Positions 6,278 through 14,040 of a stretch of 29,588 nt of DNA are shown here, one piece after another. The stretch lies in the NCBI GenBank assembly GCA_036524675.1, contig DATDBU010000054.1, positions 1-29,588 on the forward strand, in the 5' to 3' direction. The notes under the pieces are model-generated. The model was not told where the DNA came from. It did no database searches and saw only the letters and a list, made by a program, of their open reading frames with translations. Origin of the DNA: DATDAW01 sp036524675. Its GTDB lineage: Bacteria > Verrucomicrobiota > Verrucomicrobiia > Chthoniobacterales > DASVRZ01. A program made the position numbers and the translations under genes. How positions within the stretch are numbered: the first letter of the stretch is position 1; each line of letters starts with the position of its first letter.

Positions 6278-6631
6278 TCAAGCTCCCGCTTCTGCCTGAG
6301 CAGGCGCAGGTTTGCCGGTGCGGGGCTTAGGCACCTTGGAGGTCACTCTCAGTTTCTGATAGTGTTGGCGATAGACATCCGGGTCGAGTTTGAACTTGGC
6401 GCGAAGTTTGGCCGGAAGCACAGGTTCACCCGAGAAGACGAAATTCACATAGTATCCCGAATCGAGGTCGCCCGCAGCGTAGCTGAATTGACGTTTTTCC
6501 ATGCGTTGGACCTGTTCGATCGCACCGCCTTCTTTTTTGATCTCGCCTTCGAGACGTTCGATCGTTTCGCGGACAGTTTCGTCCTTGCCTTTGGTGTTGA
6601 GGACGAGGAGTCCTTCGTAACGGTTGCTCAT
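6278..6631 (-). CDS. rpsF: 30S ribosomal protein bS6
   Basis: The 117-aa product shows the bS6 ferredoxin-like pattern: RYEGLLVLNTKG, a helix with ERLEGEIKKEGG, then QRMEKRQFSYAAG and YYVNFVFSGEP, ending with a Pro/Ala-rich tail. bS6 binds the 16S rRNA platform together with bS18. Its start codon follows the pth stop with a single base between, implying translational coupling, and ssb follows at 32 bases. The C-terminal extension TGKPAPAQAEAGA is low-complexity and presumably disordered. Confidence 0.95.
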   Translation of the reverse strand: MSNRYEGLLVLNTKGKDETVRETIERLEGEIKKEGGAIEQVQRMEKRQFSYAAGDLDSGYYVNFVFSGEPVLPAKLRAKFKLDPDVYRQHYQKLRVTSKVPKPRTGKPAPAQAEAGA

Positions 6632-6632
6632 G

Positions 6633-7211
6633 TTATGCGGATTCTTTGGGTACCTGATTGTAGAAATTCATAGCCGGCTCGATGCCGGAGGAGCACGCAT
6701 GTTCCACCGCATCGGCGGCGCGGTCAAGGGCCCGGATGATTTTCTCGCGTTCGTCAGGGAAAAAACCGGACAGAACATGATCCACAAGGTTGCTTCCCCC
6801 ATTCACAGCACCGACTCCGATTCGCAGTCGGGGAAATTGATCTGTCCCCAAATGTTGGATGACGGATTTCAAACCATTGTGCCCGCCGGCAGAACCTCCG
6901 AGGCGGATGCGCAATCGCCCGAGATCGAGCGCGATGTCATCAACGACCACCAAAACCTGGGACGGTTCCAACTTGTAGAACCGCGCCAGCTTGCTGATCG
7001 ATTCGCCGCTCAAGTTCATGAAAGTAAGCGGCTTTAGCAGATACAGCCCTCCGGACGAGGCGATCTCGCCTAGAAACTGACGGTTCCGGGACCATTTTGC
7101 GCCCCGCCGTTGCGCCACGATGTCGAGCACGTCGAACCCGACATTGTGACGCGTTCCGGCATATTGCGCGCCGGGATTTCCAAGACCTGCGACGAGGACA
7201 ATGGCAGACAT
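6633..7211 (-). CDS. pth: Peptidyl-tRNA hydrolase
   Basis: The 192-residue protein has the Pth signature. GLGNPGAQYAGTRHNVGFDV carries N12 and the catalytic H22 (N10 and H20 in E. coli). TFMNLSGES follows, then VVVDDIALDLGRLRIR with the conserved aspartate, and SAGGHNGLKS. It cleaves peptides from prematurely released peptidyl-tRNAs in the cytoplasm. The order rplY-pth-rpsF-ssb on one strand is a typical operon. No ribosome-binding site is visible; instead a 7-bp-armed hairpin ends 2 bases before the ATG (see 7214-7265). Confidence 0.96.
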   Translation of the reverse strand: MSAIVLVAGLGNPGAQYAGTRHNVGFDVLDIVAQRRGAKWSRNRQFLGEIASSGGLYLLKPLTFMNLSGESISKLARFYKLEPSQVLVVVDDIALDLGRLRIRLGGSAGGHNGLKSVIQHLGTDQFPRLRIGVGAVNGGSNLVDHVLSGFFPDEREKIIRALDRAADAVEHACSSGIEPAMNFYNQVPKESA

Positions 7212-7213
7212 AA

Positions 7214-7265
7214 CGGGAGCAGCGGTCTACCCGCCTCTCTATCGAGCGAGGCCGGATGGCTCCCG
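7214..7265 (-). promoter_or_regulatory. Hairpin in the rplY-pth spacer abutting the pth start
   Basis: In the 90-base gap between rplY and pth, CGGGAGC and GCTCCCG (7214-7220 and 7259-7265) are perfect inverted arms. The enclosed 38 bases can pair further, CCTC with GAGG and CGG with CCG. On the minus-strand transcript the 3' arm ends two bases before the pth ATG, so folding would cover the place of the ribosome-binding site. A second small stem-loop lies just upstream (CCCTgcgttCAGGG on minus). A role in setting pth translation is inference. Confidence 0.4.
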
Positions 7266-7301
7266 CCTCCCTGAACGCAGGGAAATTCTGCTTTGACTCG
7301 G

Positions 7302-7979
7302 TTACTTCGCCGATTTGGCTTCGGCCGTAGCCGGAGCACCAGCTTCGGGCTTTTTCTCCTTAAGGACTTCCGGGCTTTCCGCTTCCGTCGCAGCTTCCTC
7401 CTCGGCAACAATCGCCTCGGAGACATGGAAGATAGTTAGATCTTCATCCGCGACCGCAGTCACACCCTCAGGAAGTTTGATGTCGCGAACGTGCAACGAG
7501 TCATCAATGTTAAGCGCTGAGACATCCACACGGATGACGTCCGGCATATCCTTCGGCAGACATTCTACTTCGAGTTCGTGCAAACTCTGTTCAAGCAAAC
7601 CACCGTGGGTTTTTACGCCAACAGGTTCGCCTTCCGGCTCGATCGGAATGTAGGCAGTCAATTTTTCCGTCGCGGAAACAGCCTGAAAATCCACGTGCAA
7701 TATCTGGCGTCCAACCGGGTGATGCTGAATTTCATGGATCAGCGCGAGACGATTGACGCTGCTTGCGCCGTCCTGGATCTCGAGATCAACGAGAATGTTT
7801 TCGCTGGACGCGTGGCTGAGGACAGTCGCGATGTCGCGGGCCACGACTTGCAGGTTTTCAGGTTGATTCTTGGCGCCATAGATAACCGCCGGGACGAATC
7901 CTTCGGCTTTGATTTTTTTGACGGCGTTGCGTCCGGAGACGGCGCGGCGCTGTGCGGTGAGTTTGACGTGTTGTGACAT
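7302..7979 (-). CDS. rplY: 50S ribosomal protein bL25, CTC (general stress) form
   Basis: The 225-aa protein starts LTAQRRAVSGRNAVKKIKAE, with GFVPAVIYG and the 5S rRNA-binding bL25 domain to about residue 95 (IQHHPVGRQILHVDFQAVS). A second TL5/CTC beta domain follows to about 185, with ELEVECLPKDMPDVIRVDVS. The end is a Glu/Ala/Lys-rich tail. The two-domain form is the usual one outside the gamma-proteobacteria. It lies 17 bases after prs on the same strand, so they are probably co-transcribed. Confidence 0.95.
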   Translation of the reverse strand: MSQHVKLTAQRRAVSGRNAVKKIKAEGFVPAVIYGAKNQPENLQVVARDIATVLSHASSENILVDLEIQDGASSVNRLALIHEIQHHPVGRQILHVDFQAVSATEKLTAYIPIEPEGEPVGVKTHGGLLEQSLHELEVECLPKDMPDVIRVDVSALNIDDSLHVRDIKLPEGVTAVADEDLTIFHVSEAIVAEEEAATEAESPEVLKEKKPEAGAPATAEAKSAK

Positions 7980-7996
7980 GACGTGGTTTTTGCTTT

Positions 7997-8953
7997 TTAA
8001 ATACCGTTGATGTGAAAAAGGGAGCTGACGGATTCCTCGTTATGAATGCGTTTGATACCTTCACCCAAAAGGTCCGCAATGCAGACGATGGAGATTTTAC
8101 AATCCTTGCGGCCAACAACCGGCACGCTGTTGGTAGTGAAAAGCTGCTCAATGTCCGAGTCCTTGAGCCGGTCGTAAGCCATATTGTTGAGCACAGCGTG
8201 GGAAACTGCAGCGAAAATCTTGCGCGCGCCGTGCTTCTTGAGAAGCCGTCCGGCGCTGGTGAGCGTGCCCGCGGTCTCAGTAAGGTCATCAATCAGCAAA
8301 ACGTCACGTCCTTCAACGTCGCCAATCACGTATAACGCATCGATCTCGGTGGCGCTCTTCCGGCGTTTCGCGACGATGGCGAGGCCTTTCCCGAGAGCCT
8401 GGGAATAGGCAGACGCCATTTTGATTCCGCCGACGTCCGGCGAGACAACCACAAAATCGTGCGCGATTTCCTCACGCAATTTGCGGATCAGGACTGGCGC
8501 CGCATACAAATGATCCACGGGAATATCGAAGAATCCCTGCACCTGCTGCGCATGAAGATCCATCGTCAGCACGCGGTTTACCCCTGCCGCGACGAGCAAA
8601 TTGGCAACAAGCTTGGCTGTGATCGGCACTCTCGGACGGTCTTTGCGATCCTGCCGCGCGTAACCAAAAAAAGGGATCACTGCTGTAATCCGTGCCGCAC
8701 TCGCCCGCCGCGCCGCGTCGACCATAATCAGCAACTCCATCAGGTTCTGATTCGTGGGCGGACAAGTCGGTTGAACGAGAAAAATGTCGCGGCCGCGGAT
8801 GTTTTCGTTAATTTTGACGAACGTTTCGCCATCCGGAAACGATGCCACGGTGGCATCCCCGAGCGGAACGCCTACAGACGCAGCGATTTGACGCGCCAGT
8901 TCGAGGTGGGCGGAGCCAGAGAAAATTTTGAGTTCGCGCAGAGTCTGAGACAT
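7997..8953 (-). CDS. prs: Ribose-phosphate pyrophosphokinase (PRPP synthetase)
   Basis: This 318-residue enzyme makes PRPP from ribose 5-phosphate and ATP, feeding purine, pyrimidine, histidine and NAD synthesis. Visible signatures are DGETFVKINENIRGRDIFLV near the N-terminus, FGYARQDRKDRPR (ATP binding), VLTMDLHAQQVQGFFDIPVD (metal and allosteric region), and the PRPP loop VLLIDDLTETAGTL. Length is standard (about 315). It is the first gene of the minus-strand run and diverges from ubiE across about 100 bases, which must hold both promoters. Confidence 0.97.
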   Translation of the reverse strand: MSQTLRELKIFSGSAHLELARQIAASVGVPLGDATVASFPDGETFVKINENIRGRDIFLVQPTCPPTNQNLMELLIMVDAARRASAARITAVIPFFGYARQDRKDRPRVPITAKLVANLLVAAGVNRVLTMDLHAQQVQGFFDIPVDHLYAAPVLIRKLREEIAHDFVVVSPDVGGIKMASAYSQALGKGLAIVAKRRKSATEIDALYVIGDVEGRDVLLIDDLTETAGTLTSAGRLLKKHGARKIFAAVSHAVLNNMAYDRLKDSDIEQLFTTNSVPVVGRKDCKISIVCIADLLGEGIKRIHNEESVSSLFHINGI

Positions 8954-9056
8954 GGGCCGATAAAGGGGACGCAGAGCTTAGGCGTGTTCGATCGAAAAGC
9001 AACCGGGAAAAACCCGTTGCACTTCTGCACTGAATGGTCTTGGCTAAAGGTTCGGC

Positions 9057-9749
9057 TTGAATTCGACACCCACGCATCCCCAGGAACCGGCCTTCATCCA
9101 GCAAACCTTTAGCCGGATCGCGCGACGCTATGATCTCGCGAATCATGTGCTCAGTGCCGGCCTCGATTTTGGTTGGCGCGAAAAAGTCGGCCGCTTGGTA
9201 GCTGCCGAAAAACCGTCGCTCATTCTCGATCTTGCGACAGGCAGCGGCGACCTTGCTCTCACTCTTGCGAGGCATTGTCCAAAAGCGCGAATCATCGGCG
9301 CCGACTTCTGCCTGCCAATGCTTCAGGAAGCGGCAAAAAAACACGTGCCGCGGCTGGTCTGCGCCGACGGAATGCGGCTGCCCTTCGCCAACGACACTTT
9401 TGACGTACTTACCGTGGCATTCGGACTGCGAAACATGTCCTCTTATCCCGACGCGGTTCGTGAATTTCGCCGCGTAGTTCGCCCCGGGGGCCTGGTCCTC
9501 GTGCTCGATTTCTCGATGCCCGGTCCAGTGTTAAGGCCTTTTTATCGATTTTATTTACAGAAAATATTGCCTCGTATCGCCGGCTGGCTCACAGGCGATC
9601 GGTCAGCCTACGACTATCTCAGCGAGTCCATCGAAGCCTTTCCGCGTGGCCGGAAGATGATCTGCCTGTTCGAGGAAAGCGACCTGAACGCGCCCAACCG
9701 CCAGCCGATGGCCGCAGGCATCGTTACTTTGTATACCGCGCGGAAATAG
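9057..9749 (+). CDS. ubiE: Demethylmenaquinone methyltransferase (UbiE/MenG)
   Basis: A 230-aa class I SAM-dependent methyltransferase. FSRIARRYDLANHVLSAGLD at the N-terminus, LDLATGSGDLAL (SAM motif I), GADFCLPML, and VAFGLRNMSSYPDAVREF are all UbiE hallmarks. It performs the C-methylation that turns demethylmenaquinone into menaquinone. With mqnD nearby, menaquinone is the likely substrate context. The start is a TTG: AAAGG lies six bases before it and the protein then begins at family length. No alternative ATG precedes the conserved FSRIA region. Confidence 0.93.
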   Translation: MNSTPTHPQEPAFIQQTFSRIARRYDLANHVLSAGLDFGWREKVGRLVAAEKPSLILDLATGSGDLALTLARHCPKARIIGADFCLPMLQEAAKKHVPRLVCADGMRLPFANDTFDVLTVAFGLRNMSSYPDAVREFRRVVRPGGLVLVLDFSMPGPVLRPFYRFYLQKILPRIAGWLTGDRSAYDYLSESIEAFPRGRKMICLFEESDLNAPNRQPMAAGIVTLYTARK

Positions 9750-9925
9750 CGCGGCCAAACGCGAGCGCTAACGAGGGGACCATACGCGGCATCCACTTCG
9801 CACCGGCTCTGTTGGTGAAATCCTCCCTCGTCCTCGTAGCCGTCAACGGCCGTCCAGAGGAACCAAAACAACACGGCGAGACCAAAAACCAAAATTACGC
9901 AGGCAAACGAAATAACAGAAATCAT
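9614..9925 (-). CDS. Doubtful small membrane protein
   Basis: From the ATG at 9925 the frame starts with a strong hydrophobic helix (VISFACVILVFGLAVLFWFL) followed by an acidic DGYEDEGG stretch. It then runs antisense into the end of ubiE, where it has to be non-coding or overlapping. The first 58 codons lie in otherwise empty sequence, so a short single-span membrane protein is possible. There is no ribosome-binding site and I do not recognise a family. Confidence 0.25.
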   Translation of the reverse strand: MISVISFACVILVFGLAVLFWFLWTAVDGYEDEGGFHQQSRCEVDAAYGPLVSARVWPRYFRAVYKVTMPAAIGWRLGAFRSLSSNRQIIFRPRGKASMDSLR

Positions 9926-10059
9926 GTTCTGGGAAGATGTTAGTTAGCTAGGGGTGGAACGTGAAGGCCCCGACTTTCAGCCGGGCGGCGTTAAATACCG
10001 CAGCAATTTGGGGTCCACAAATGATTTGTGCAAATTTCTTCTCAAATCTCATCCGTGAT

Positions 10060-10095
10060 CCGCGGAAGCGCGAAACCAGCATCCGCGCTCCGCGG
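10060..10095. terminator. GC-rich hairpin between ubiE side and the TonB receptor end
   Basis: CCGCGGAAGCGCG (10060-10072) pairs with CGCGCTCCGCGG (10084-10095), about 12 pairs with one bulge. On the plus strand it is followed within a few bases by CAGATTTTT, so it could act as a terminator for plus-strand transcription. On the minus strand it lies 18 bases beyond the stop of the receptor gene but lacks a following U-run. Function is inferred. Confidence 0.35.
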
Positions 10096-10112
10096 CAGAT
10101 TTTTCGCAAAAA

Positions 10113-11987
10113 TTAGAACCGAAGGCGGACGCCCCCATAATATCCTCTTCCAAGATTGGGATATCCAAAGACCTCTGCATAATCTTCGTCGAACAGGTTT
10201 TCGATCCGGCCAGTGACGTGGAAATGTTCCGTGACCGCATATTCCGCTGTGAGCCGGAACACCGCATAATCTTCGATGTCAAAATTGCGCTCGCCAAAAC
10301 GGAGTTCCTCGCGCCCGGCAACCTGATCAACCTCCAATCCCGTTCGCAGCTTTCCGAACCACAAATAGGAAACCGAAGCGTGGAGATGATGACGCGGCCG
10401 CCGAGGCAGACGCGCACCTTCGGGCTGGCTGATATCCTCAGACGATGTCTTTTCGGTATCGAGATAGGTATATTCGACCGCGACATTCAAGTCAGGCAGC
10501 GGCGTCCAAACCACGGTCGTCTCGACACCCTGCATGCGGGCGGACCCCAGATTCAACGTATTGAAGCTGCCGTCGAATCCAACGATGTTGGACGCTTCGT
10601 TGTAAAACCAGGTCGCACCAAGCAGGAGCCGGCCATCAAAGAGCGGCTGCTCAACGCCAAAATCCACGCCCCACGTTTCATTGGGGTCCAGGTCAAAGTT
10701 GTTTCCGAAAATCTTGTCCTGGCTCGTCGCCGGGCTAAAGCCGGTGGCGACACTGCCGTGAAAAATCGTTCCAAAGTCGGAAGCAACATAATTGGCAGCG
10801 GCTCGCCAGGTCCCCACGTCGCCCGATTGGCTGAAGTGATCGAAGCGTCCGCTCGCAACAACGGTCAACTCCTCGGTTGGCATGAAAGTTAGCTGAAGAA
10901 ATCCCGCTTGGTTCTCGGTTTTATCTCCGATGAGCGTATCACCAAACAAGACGAAGGGACGTTCCTGCTCGGCTTCGACCCGGCTGTAAAAATAGCCCGC
11001 GAGAATATTGAACCAGCTGGTCGCATCGATTTCGGTTTGATAATCCACCTGCCAGCGCTTGAACAACCCCCGGGTATCAAATAGAAAACCATCGTCATTC
11101 GGCGAGTTAACCTGTCGTTCGTGATCGTATTCGGCGATCAATGTGTGCTTCCACCATGGAGCGGCCTGCCATTCAATCCGAGGAGCCACCATCCACCGTT
11201 CCGTTAGCAAATTATCAAGCGGACGCGGAGCTGTAATCGCGTTGGGATTTCCCGTATCGGCTAGCGAATAAGCCCCAAGAACAGATAGATGCAGGTCTTT
11301 GACAGGCGTCCAGCCCAGCTTCAACGTTCCGGCTGTATAGCGATACTGATTGTTAGGACGCTCATTGTCCGTATCCAGCCTGCTGAATGAGGCGAAATAG
11401 TCCACATCGCCCAGCTTCCCGCCGGTCGTGGCCGATTCGCGGCCCGTTCCGAAGCTGCCGCCTTCGGCATTTAGTTCGGTTAGAGGTTTATCTCCGCCGG
11501 TTTTGGTAATGATGTTAATAACACCGCCGGAAGCTCTCGGTCCATAGATGCTGCTCTGGGGACCACGCACGACCTCGATGCGATCGATGTTTTCCGTGGA
11601 AAGATCGGCAAAGTTAAACAAGCCGGCGAGCCCCTGATTGACAGGAAGACCGTCAATCATGACCTGCGTGCCTTCACTTGTCACACCACGCGTAAACACA
11701 GAAGTCAGCTGCCCCGGGGATCCGGTCTGGACGACATCGAGCCCAGGCACGCTGCGCAAGGCCTCCGCGACATGGGTGATCTGGCGGCGCTGCAGCTCTT
11801 CACTGGTAATGACGCTCACCGTGGCCGGGCTGCGCTCCAGCGGAGTTTCTTCGCGTGTGCTCGTGACAATCATGGTTTCCAATTCGCCTGTTGCGTCAGG
11901 TTTTTCCTGTGCGTATACGGGCGTGACCGCCAGCACAGCCAGCGCGGCCAGCGGCGTAACGAGCCCGGGGCATTTAAATGATAACAT
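10113..11987 (-). CDS. btuB: TonB-dependent outer-membrane receptor, BtuB-like
   Basis: This 624-aa protein starts with a signal peptide (about residues 1-26, ending VYAQ). A TonB box-like ETMIVTS is at about 37-43. A plug domain follows (SEELQRRQITHVAEALRSVP, VMIDGLPVNQG, NIDRIEVVRGPQSSIYGPRA, VINIITKTGG), then a 22-strand type barrel ending in the outer-membrane signature YYGGVRLRF with a terminal F. BtuB imports vitamin B12 using TonB energy. The B12 assignment rests mainly on the cobalamin riboswitch immediately upstream; the sequence alone would only say TonB receptor. The length matches E. coli BtuB (about 614). A purine-rich AGGAGAAAAA precedes the ATG. No btuCDF genes follow in the window. 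Confidence 0.9.
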   Translation of the reverse strand: MLSFKCPGLVTPLAALAVLAVTPVYAQEKPDATGELETMIVTSTREETPLERSPATVSVITSEELQRRQITHVAEALRSVPGLDVVQTGSPGQLTSVFTRGVTSEGTQVMIDGLPVNQGLAGLFNFADLSTENIDRIEVVRGPQSSIYGPRASGGVINIITKTGGDKPLTELNAEGGSFGTGRESATTGGKLGDVDYFASFSRLDTDNERPNNQYRYTAGTLKLGWTPVKDLHLSVLGAYSLADTGNPNAITAPRPLDNLLTERWMVAPRIEWQAAPWWKHTLIAEYDHERQVNSPNDDGFLFDTRGLFKRWQVDYQTEIDATSWFNILAGYFYSRVEAEQERPFVLFGDTLIGDKTENQAGFLQLTFMPTEELTVVASGRFDHFSQSGDVGTWRAAANYVASDFGTIFHGSVATGFSPATSQDKIFGNNFDLDPNETWGVDFGVEQPLFDGRLLLGATWFYNEASNIVGFDGSFNTLNLGSARMQGVETTVVWTPLPDLNVAVEYTYLDTEKTSSEDISQPEGARLPRRPRHHLHASVSYLWFGKLRTGLEVDQVAGREELRFGERNFDIEDYAVFRLTAEYAVTEHFHVTGRIENLFDEDYAEVFGYPNLGRGYYGGVRLRF

Positions 11988-12117
11988 TTCTATTTTTCTC
12001 CTGTTGGCGAGAATCAGGAGCGCGAGCCTTAAAGGAATGGCGTATCCGGACTCTCATTCTTCTTTTTTGCGAAGAAGTTTTTTCGATCTCCGCACACGCG
12101 GGCATCGAATGAGGCGG

Positions 12118-12260
12118 TTCCTGGCAAATATTCTGACTCCCGGCTTATCCTTTTTCCCGCCTTCGCCTCCGGAATGGGAGACTGGCATTGTGGGAAATTG
12201 TATCCGGTTACAGCAGCGCAACTGTCCCCGATTTTCACGGGGTTTCTTGCTTCGGACCGC
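12118..12260 (-). ncRNA. Cobalamin riboswitch (B12 element)
   Basis: On the minus strand, in order: GAAACCCCGTGAAAATCGGG, then ACAGTTGCGCTGCTGTAA, then GCCAGTCTCCCATTCCGG, then GGCGAAGGCGGGAAAAAGG, and finally AAGCCGGGAGTCAGAATA with TTTGCC (12122-12147). These match the conserved core and B12 box (AAGCCGGAAGNCAGGA...) of adenosylcobalamin-type riboswitches. It lies in the 5' leader of the TonB receptor gene, some 130 bases before its ATG. High cobalamin would be expected to shut the receptor off. The leader between the B12 box and the gene contains a TTCTTC/GAAGAA stem-loop that might be part of the expression platform. Confidence 0.92.
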
Positions 12261-12498
12261 TTGGCTTCATGGTTGACTCGCAAAGAACTGCGGACGTTCT
12301 ATTCGGGAGCGCCAACGCCGTCAACGGCGCAAAACACCCTCGTACAATGGCGATTTGCCTTGAGCGAAGCGTGGCTTCGCCGTGTTCGAAACTCGTAATC
12401 GAGTGATCCCAGTCCGCCACACACGACCGCATTTTCCCGGAGCCGAACCGAACGGAAAGTTGTATCGAGGAAAACGATCTGTCTCTATTCTCTTCTCA

Positions 12499-13590
12499 AT
12501 GCCCGATTCCCCTATGAGCTCATATCCAAATTCGATACGTGTCGCCCTGGTCGGTTACGGTTATGCAGGTAAAACCTTCCACGCACCCTTAATTCAATCC
12601 GTCCCCGGTCTGGACCTAACGGTTGTTGGCTCCAGCCGCCCGGATGAGGTGCGAAAATATCTTCCGGCGGCGCAGGTCATCCCCAACCCAGAAGACGCCG
12701 TCACCCGCAACGATGTCGATCTGGTCGTCATCGCCAGCCCGAATGAGTCTCATGTGCCTCTGGCGACCGCTGCGTTGAATGCCGGCAAGCATGTAGTCGT
12801 GGACAAGCCGTTCACCAACACGCTTGCGGAAGCCCGCGGCCTCGCCGAATTGGCGCAGGCGAAACAGAAGCTGCTTTCCGTTTTCCACAATCGCCGGTGG
12901 GACAGCGATTTTCTCGCCGTAAAAGCTCTCCTTGCGGAAGGGCGCCTCGGCGAAATCCTCCATTTCGAATCCCATTTCGATCGTTTCCGTCCTGAAGTGC
13001 GGGACCGGTGGCGCGAAAGGACAGGCCCGGGTGCGGGGCTGTGGTACGACCTTGGCCCGCATTTGGTGGACCAGGCGCTGGAATTATTCGGGCTGCCGCA
13101 AAAAATCAGCGCGAGCCTTGTCGCCCAGCGTCCGGGCGCGCAGATCGACGATTGGGCTCACGTGTTGCTCGATTACGGACGGCTTCAAGTCATCCTTCAC
13201 GGTGGCATGCTGGTCGCGGGCGGAGTTCCGCGCTTGACGCTCCATGGCACGCGGGGCAGTTGGTTGAAATACGGCCTGGACGTTCAGGAGTCCCAACTCG
13301 TGCGAGGCATGCATCCGGGCGACCCCGGCTGGGGTGAAGATCCTCTTCCAGGCCAGTTTTATGATGGCTCGGGAGGTCCACCCCAGGAATTGCCCGTGCC
13401 CAGAGGCGATCAAAGCCAGTATTACAAGGCCATTCGCAATGCGCTTATCGACGGGGCCCCCAACCCGGTAATTCCCACCCAAGCCATCGCCGTGATGGCT
13501 GTTGTGGAAACAGCGATCCAGTCCGCAGCTATCGGCCAGGCACTCCCCTTGCCGCTAACCGACCAGGAACGCACCAGCCTACTCCCATGA
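12499..13590 (+). CDS. Gfo/Idh/MocA family NAD(P)-dependent oxidoreductase
   Basis: A 363-residue protein with an N-terminal Rossmann fold (RVALVGYGYAGKTFHAPLI, the GxGxxG-like loop). Asp/Arg-type second-strand residues and the family EKP-like motif follow, here VVDKPFTNTLAEA. The C-terminal alpha/beta domain contains LLSVFHNRRWDSDFLAVKAL, HFESHFDRFRPEVRDRW and GLWYDLGPHLVDQAL (the D and H of the active site). This pattern is closest to E. coli YdgJ, a scyllo-inositol dehydrogenase. The exact sugar or inositol substrate cannot be told. An in-frame GTG lies at 12382, but its extra 39 residues look non-coding; ATGs at 12499 and 12514 are both possible. It stands alone and is transcribed away from the riboswitch. 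Confidence 0.88.
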   Translation: MPDSPMSSYPNSIRVALVGYGYAGKTFHAPLIQSVPGLDLTVVGSSRPDEVRKYLPAAQVIPNPEDAVTRNDVDLVVIASPNESHVPLATAALNAGKHVVVDKPFTNTLAEARGLAELAQAKQKLLSVFHNRRWDSDFLAVKALLAEGRLGEILHFESHFDRFRPEVRDRWRERTGPGAGLWYDLGPHLVDQALELFGLPQKISASLVAQRPGAQIDDWAHVLLDYGRLQVILHGGMLVAGGVPRLTLHGTRGSWLKYGLDVQESQLVRGMHPGDPGWGEDPLPGQFYDGSGGPPQELPVPRGDQSQYYKAIRNALIDGAPNPVIPTQAIAVMAVVETAIQSAAIGQALPLPLTDQERTSLLP

Positions 13591-13688
13591 ATCCTGATAA
13601 CAACCCGGCCATTTTAGCGCTCGGGACGGCTTAAAACAGTCCGCTGGTCCCAGGATTCTGGGTTTGGCCAAATGACCGCACGACGTCT

Positions 13689-13949
13689 TCAGCAAAAACA
13701 GCTCCTTGCCCGCCGCCGGCGCGAAGTCAATCCGATCAAACCTATGGTTAGCAACCCAACAGTCCCGGGTTCAGGAGCCGCAGTAACGATTCCGCGCAGC
13801 GTCGCGGTTGCCGTTGCGCCTTCAAATACTGAAAAGCTAGGCTGGCTACTAAATCCACCGCCGCTAACCGTTCCAACTCCCGTTCCGGAGGTTATCGAAC
13901 CATTGAAGTAGGTGATGGCTTCCACATCAAAGTAGGTCTGGCATCGCAA
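13689..13949 (-). pseudogene. C-terminal remnant of a PEP-CTERM protein
   Basis: The frame ends with a full PEP-CTERM sorting tail: APEPGTVGLLTIGLIGLTSR followed by an arginine cluster. Before it is a Gly/Ser/Thr-rich stretch (SGTGVGTVSGGGFSSQPSFS). There is no ATG in the frame, and a TAG lies just upstream near 13975, so the signal peptide and body of the protein are missing. I read it as the leftover 3' end of a secreted protein that exosortase would have processed. A start by frameshift further upstream cannot be excluded, but I see no signal peptide there. Confidence 0.5.
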
Positions 13950-14040
13950 AGCTCGAAATGCCTGACGCCCGAGCTACATCGCCACTTCTAAAAATGATCC
14001 AGCTAGACGATTCTGACGGTCACTGGCCGCTCGTAGAAGG

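Noticed and set aside
8998..9019. Hairpin in the prs/ubiE spacer as a terminator
   Set aside because: The stem is short with a bulge and no U-run follows on either strand; it lies in a divergent promoter region.
8459..9112. 217-aa plus-strand frame across prs
   Set aside because: It is the antisense shadow of the strongly conserved prs gene.
12235..12432. Small open frames over the riboswitch leader
   Set aside because: They coincide with the structured RNA and its upstream region, and have no protein-like features.
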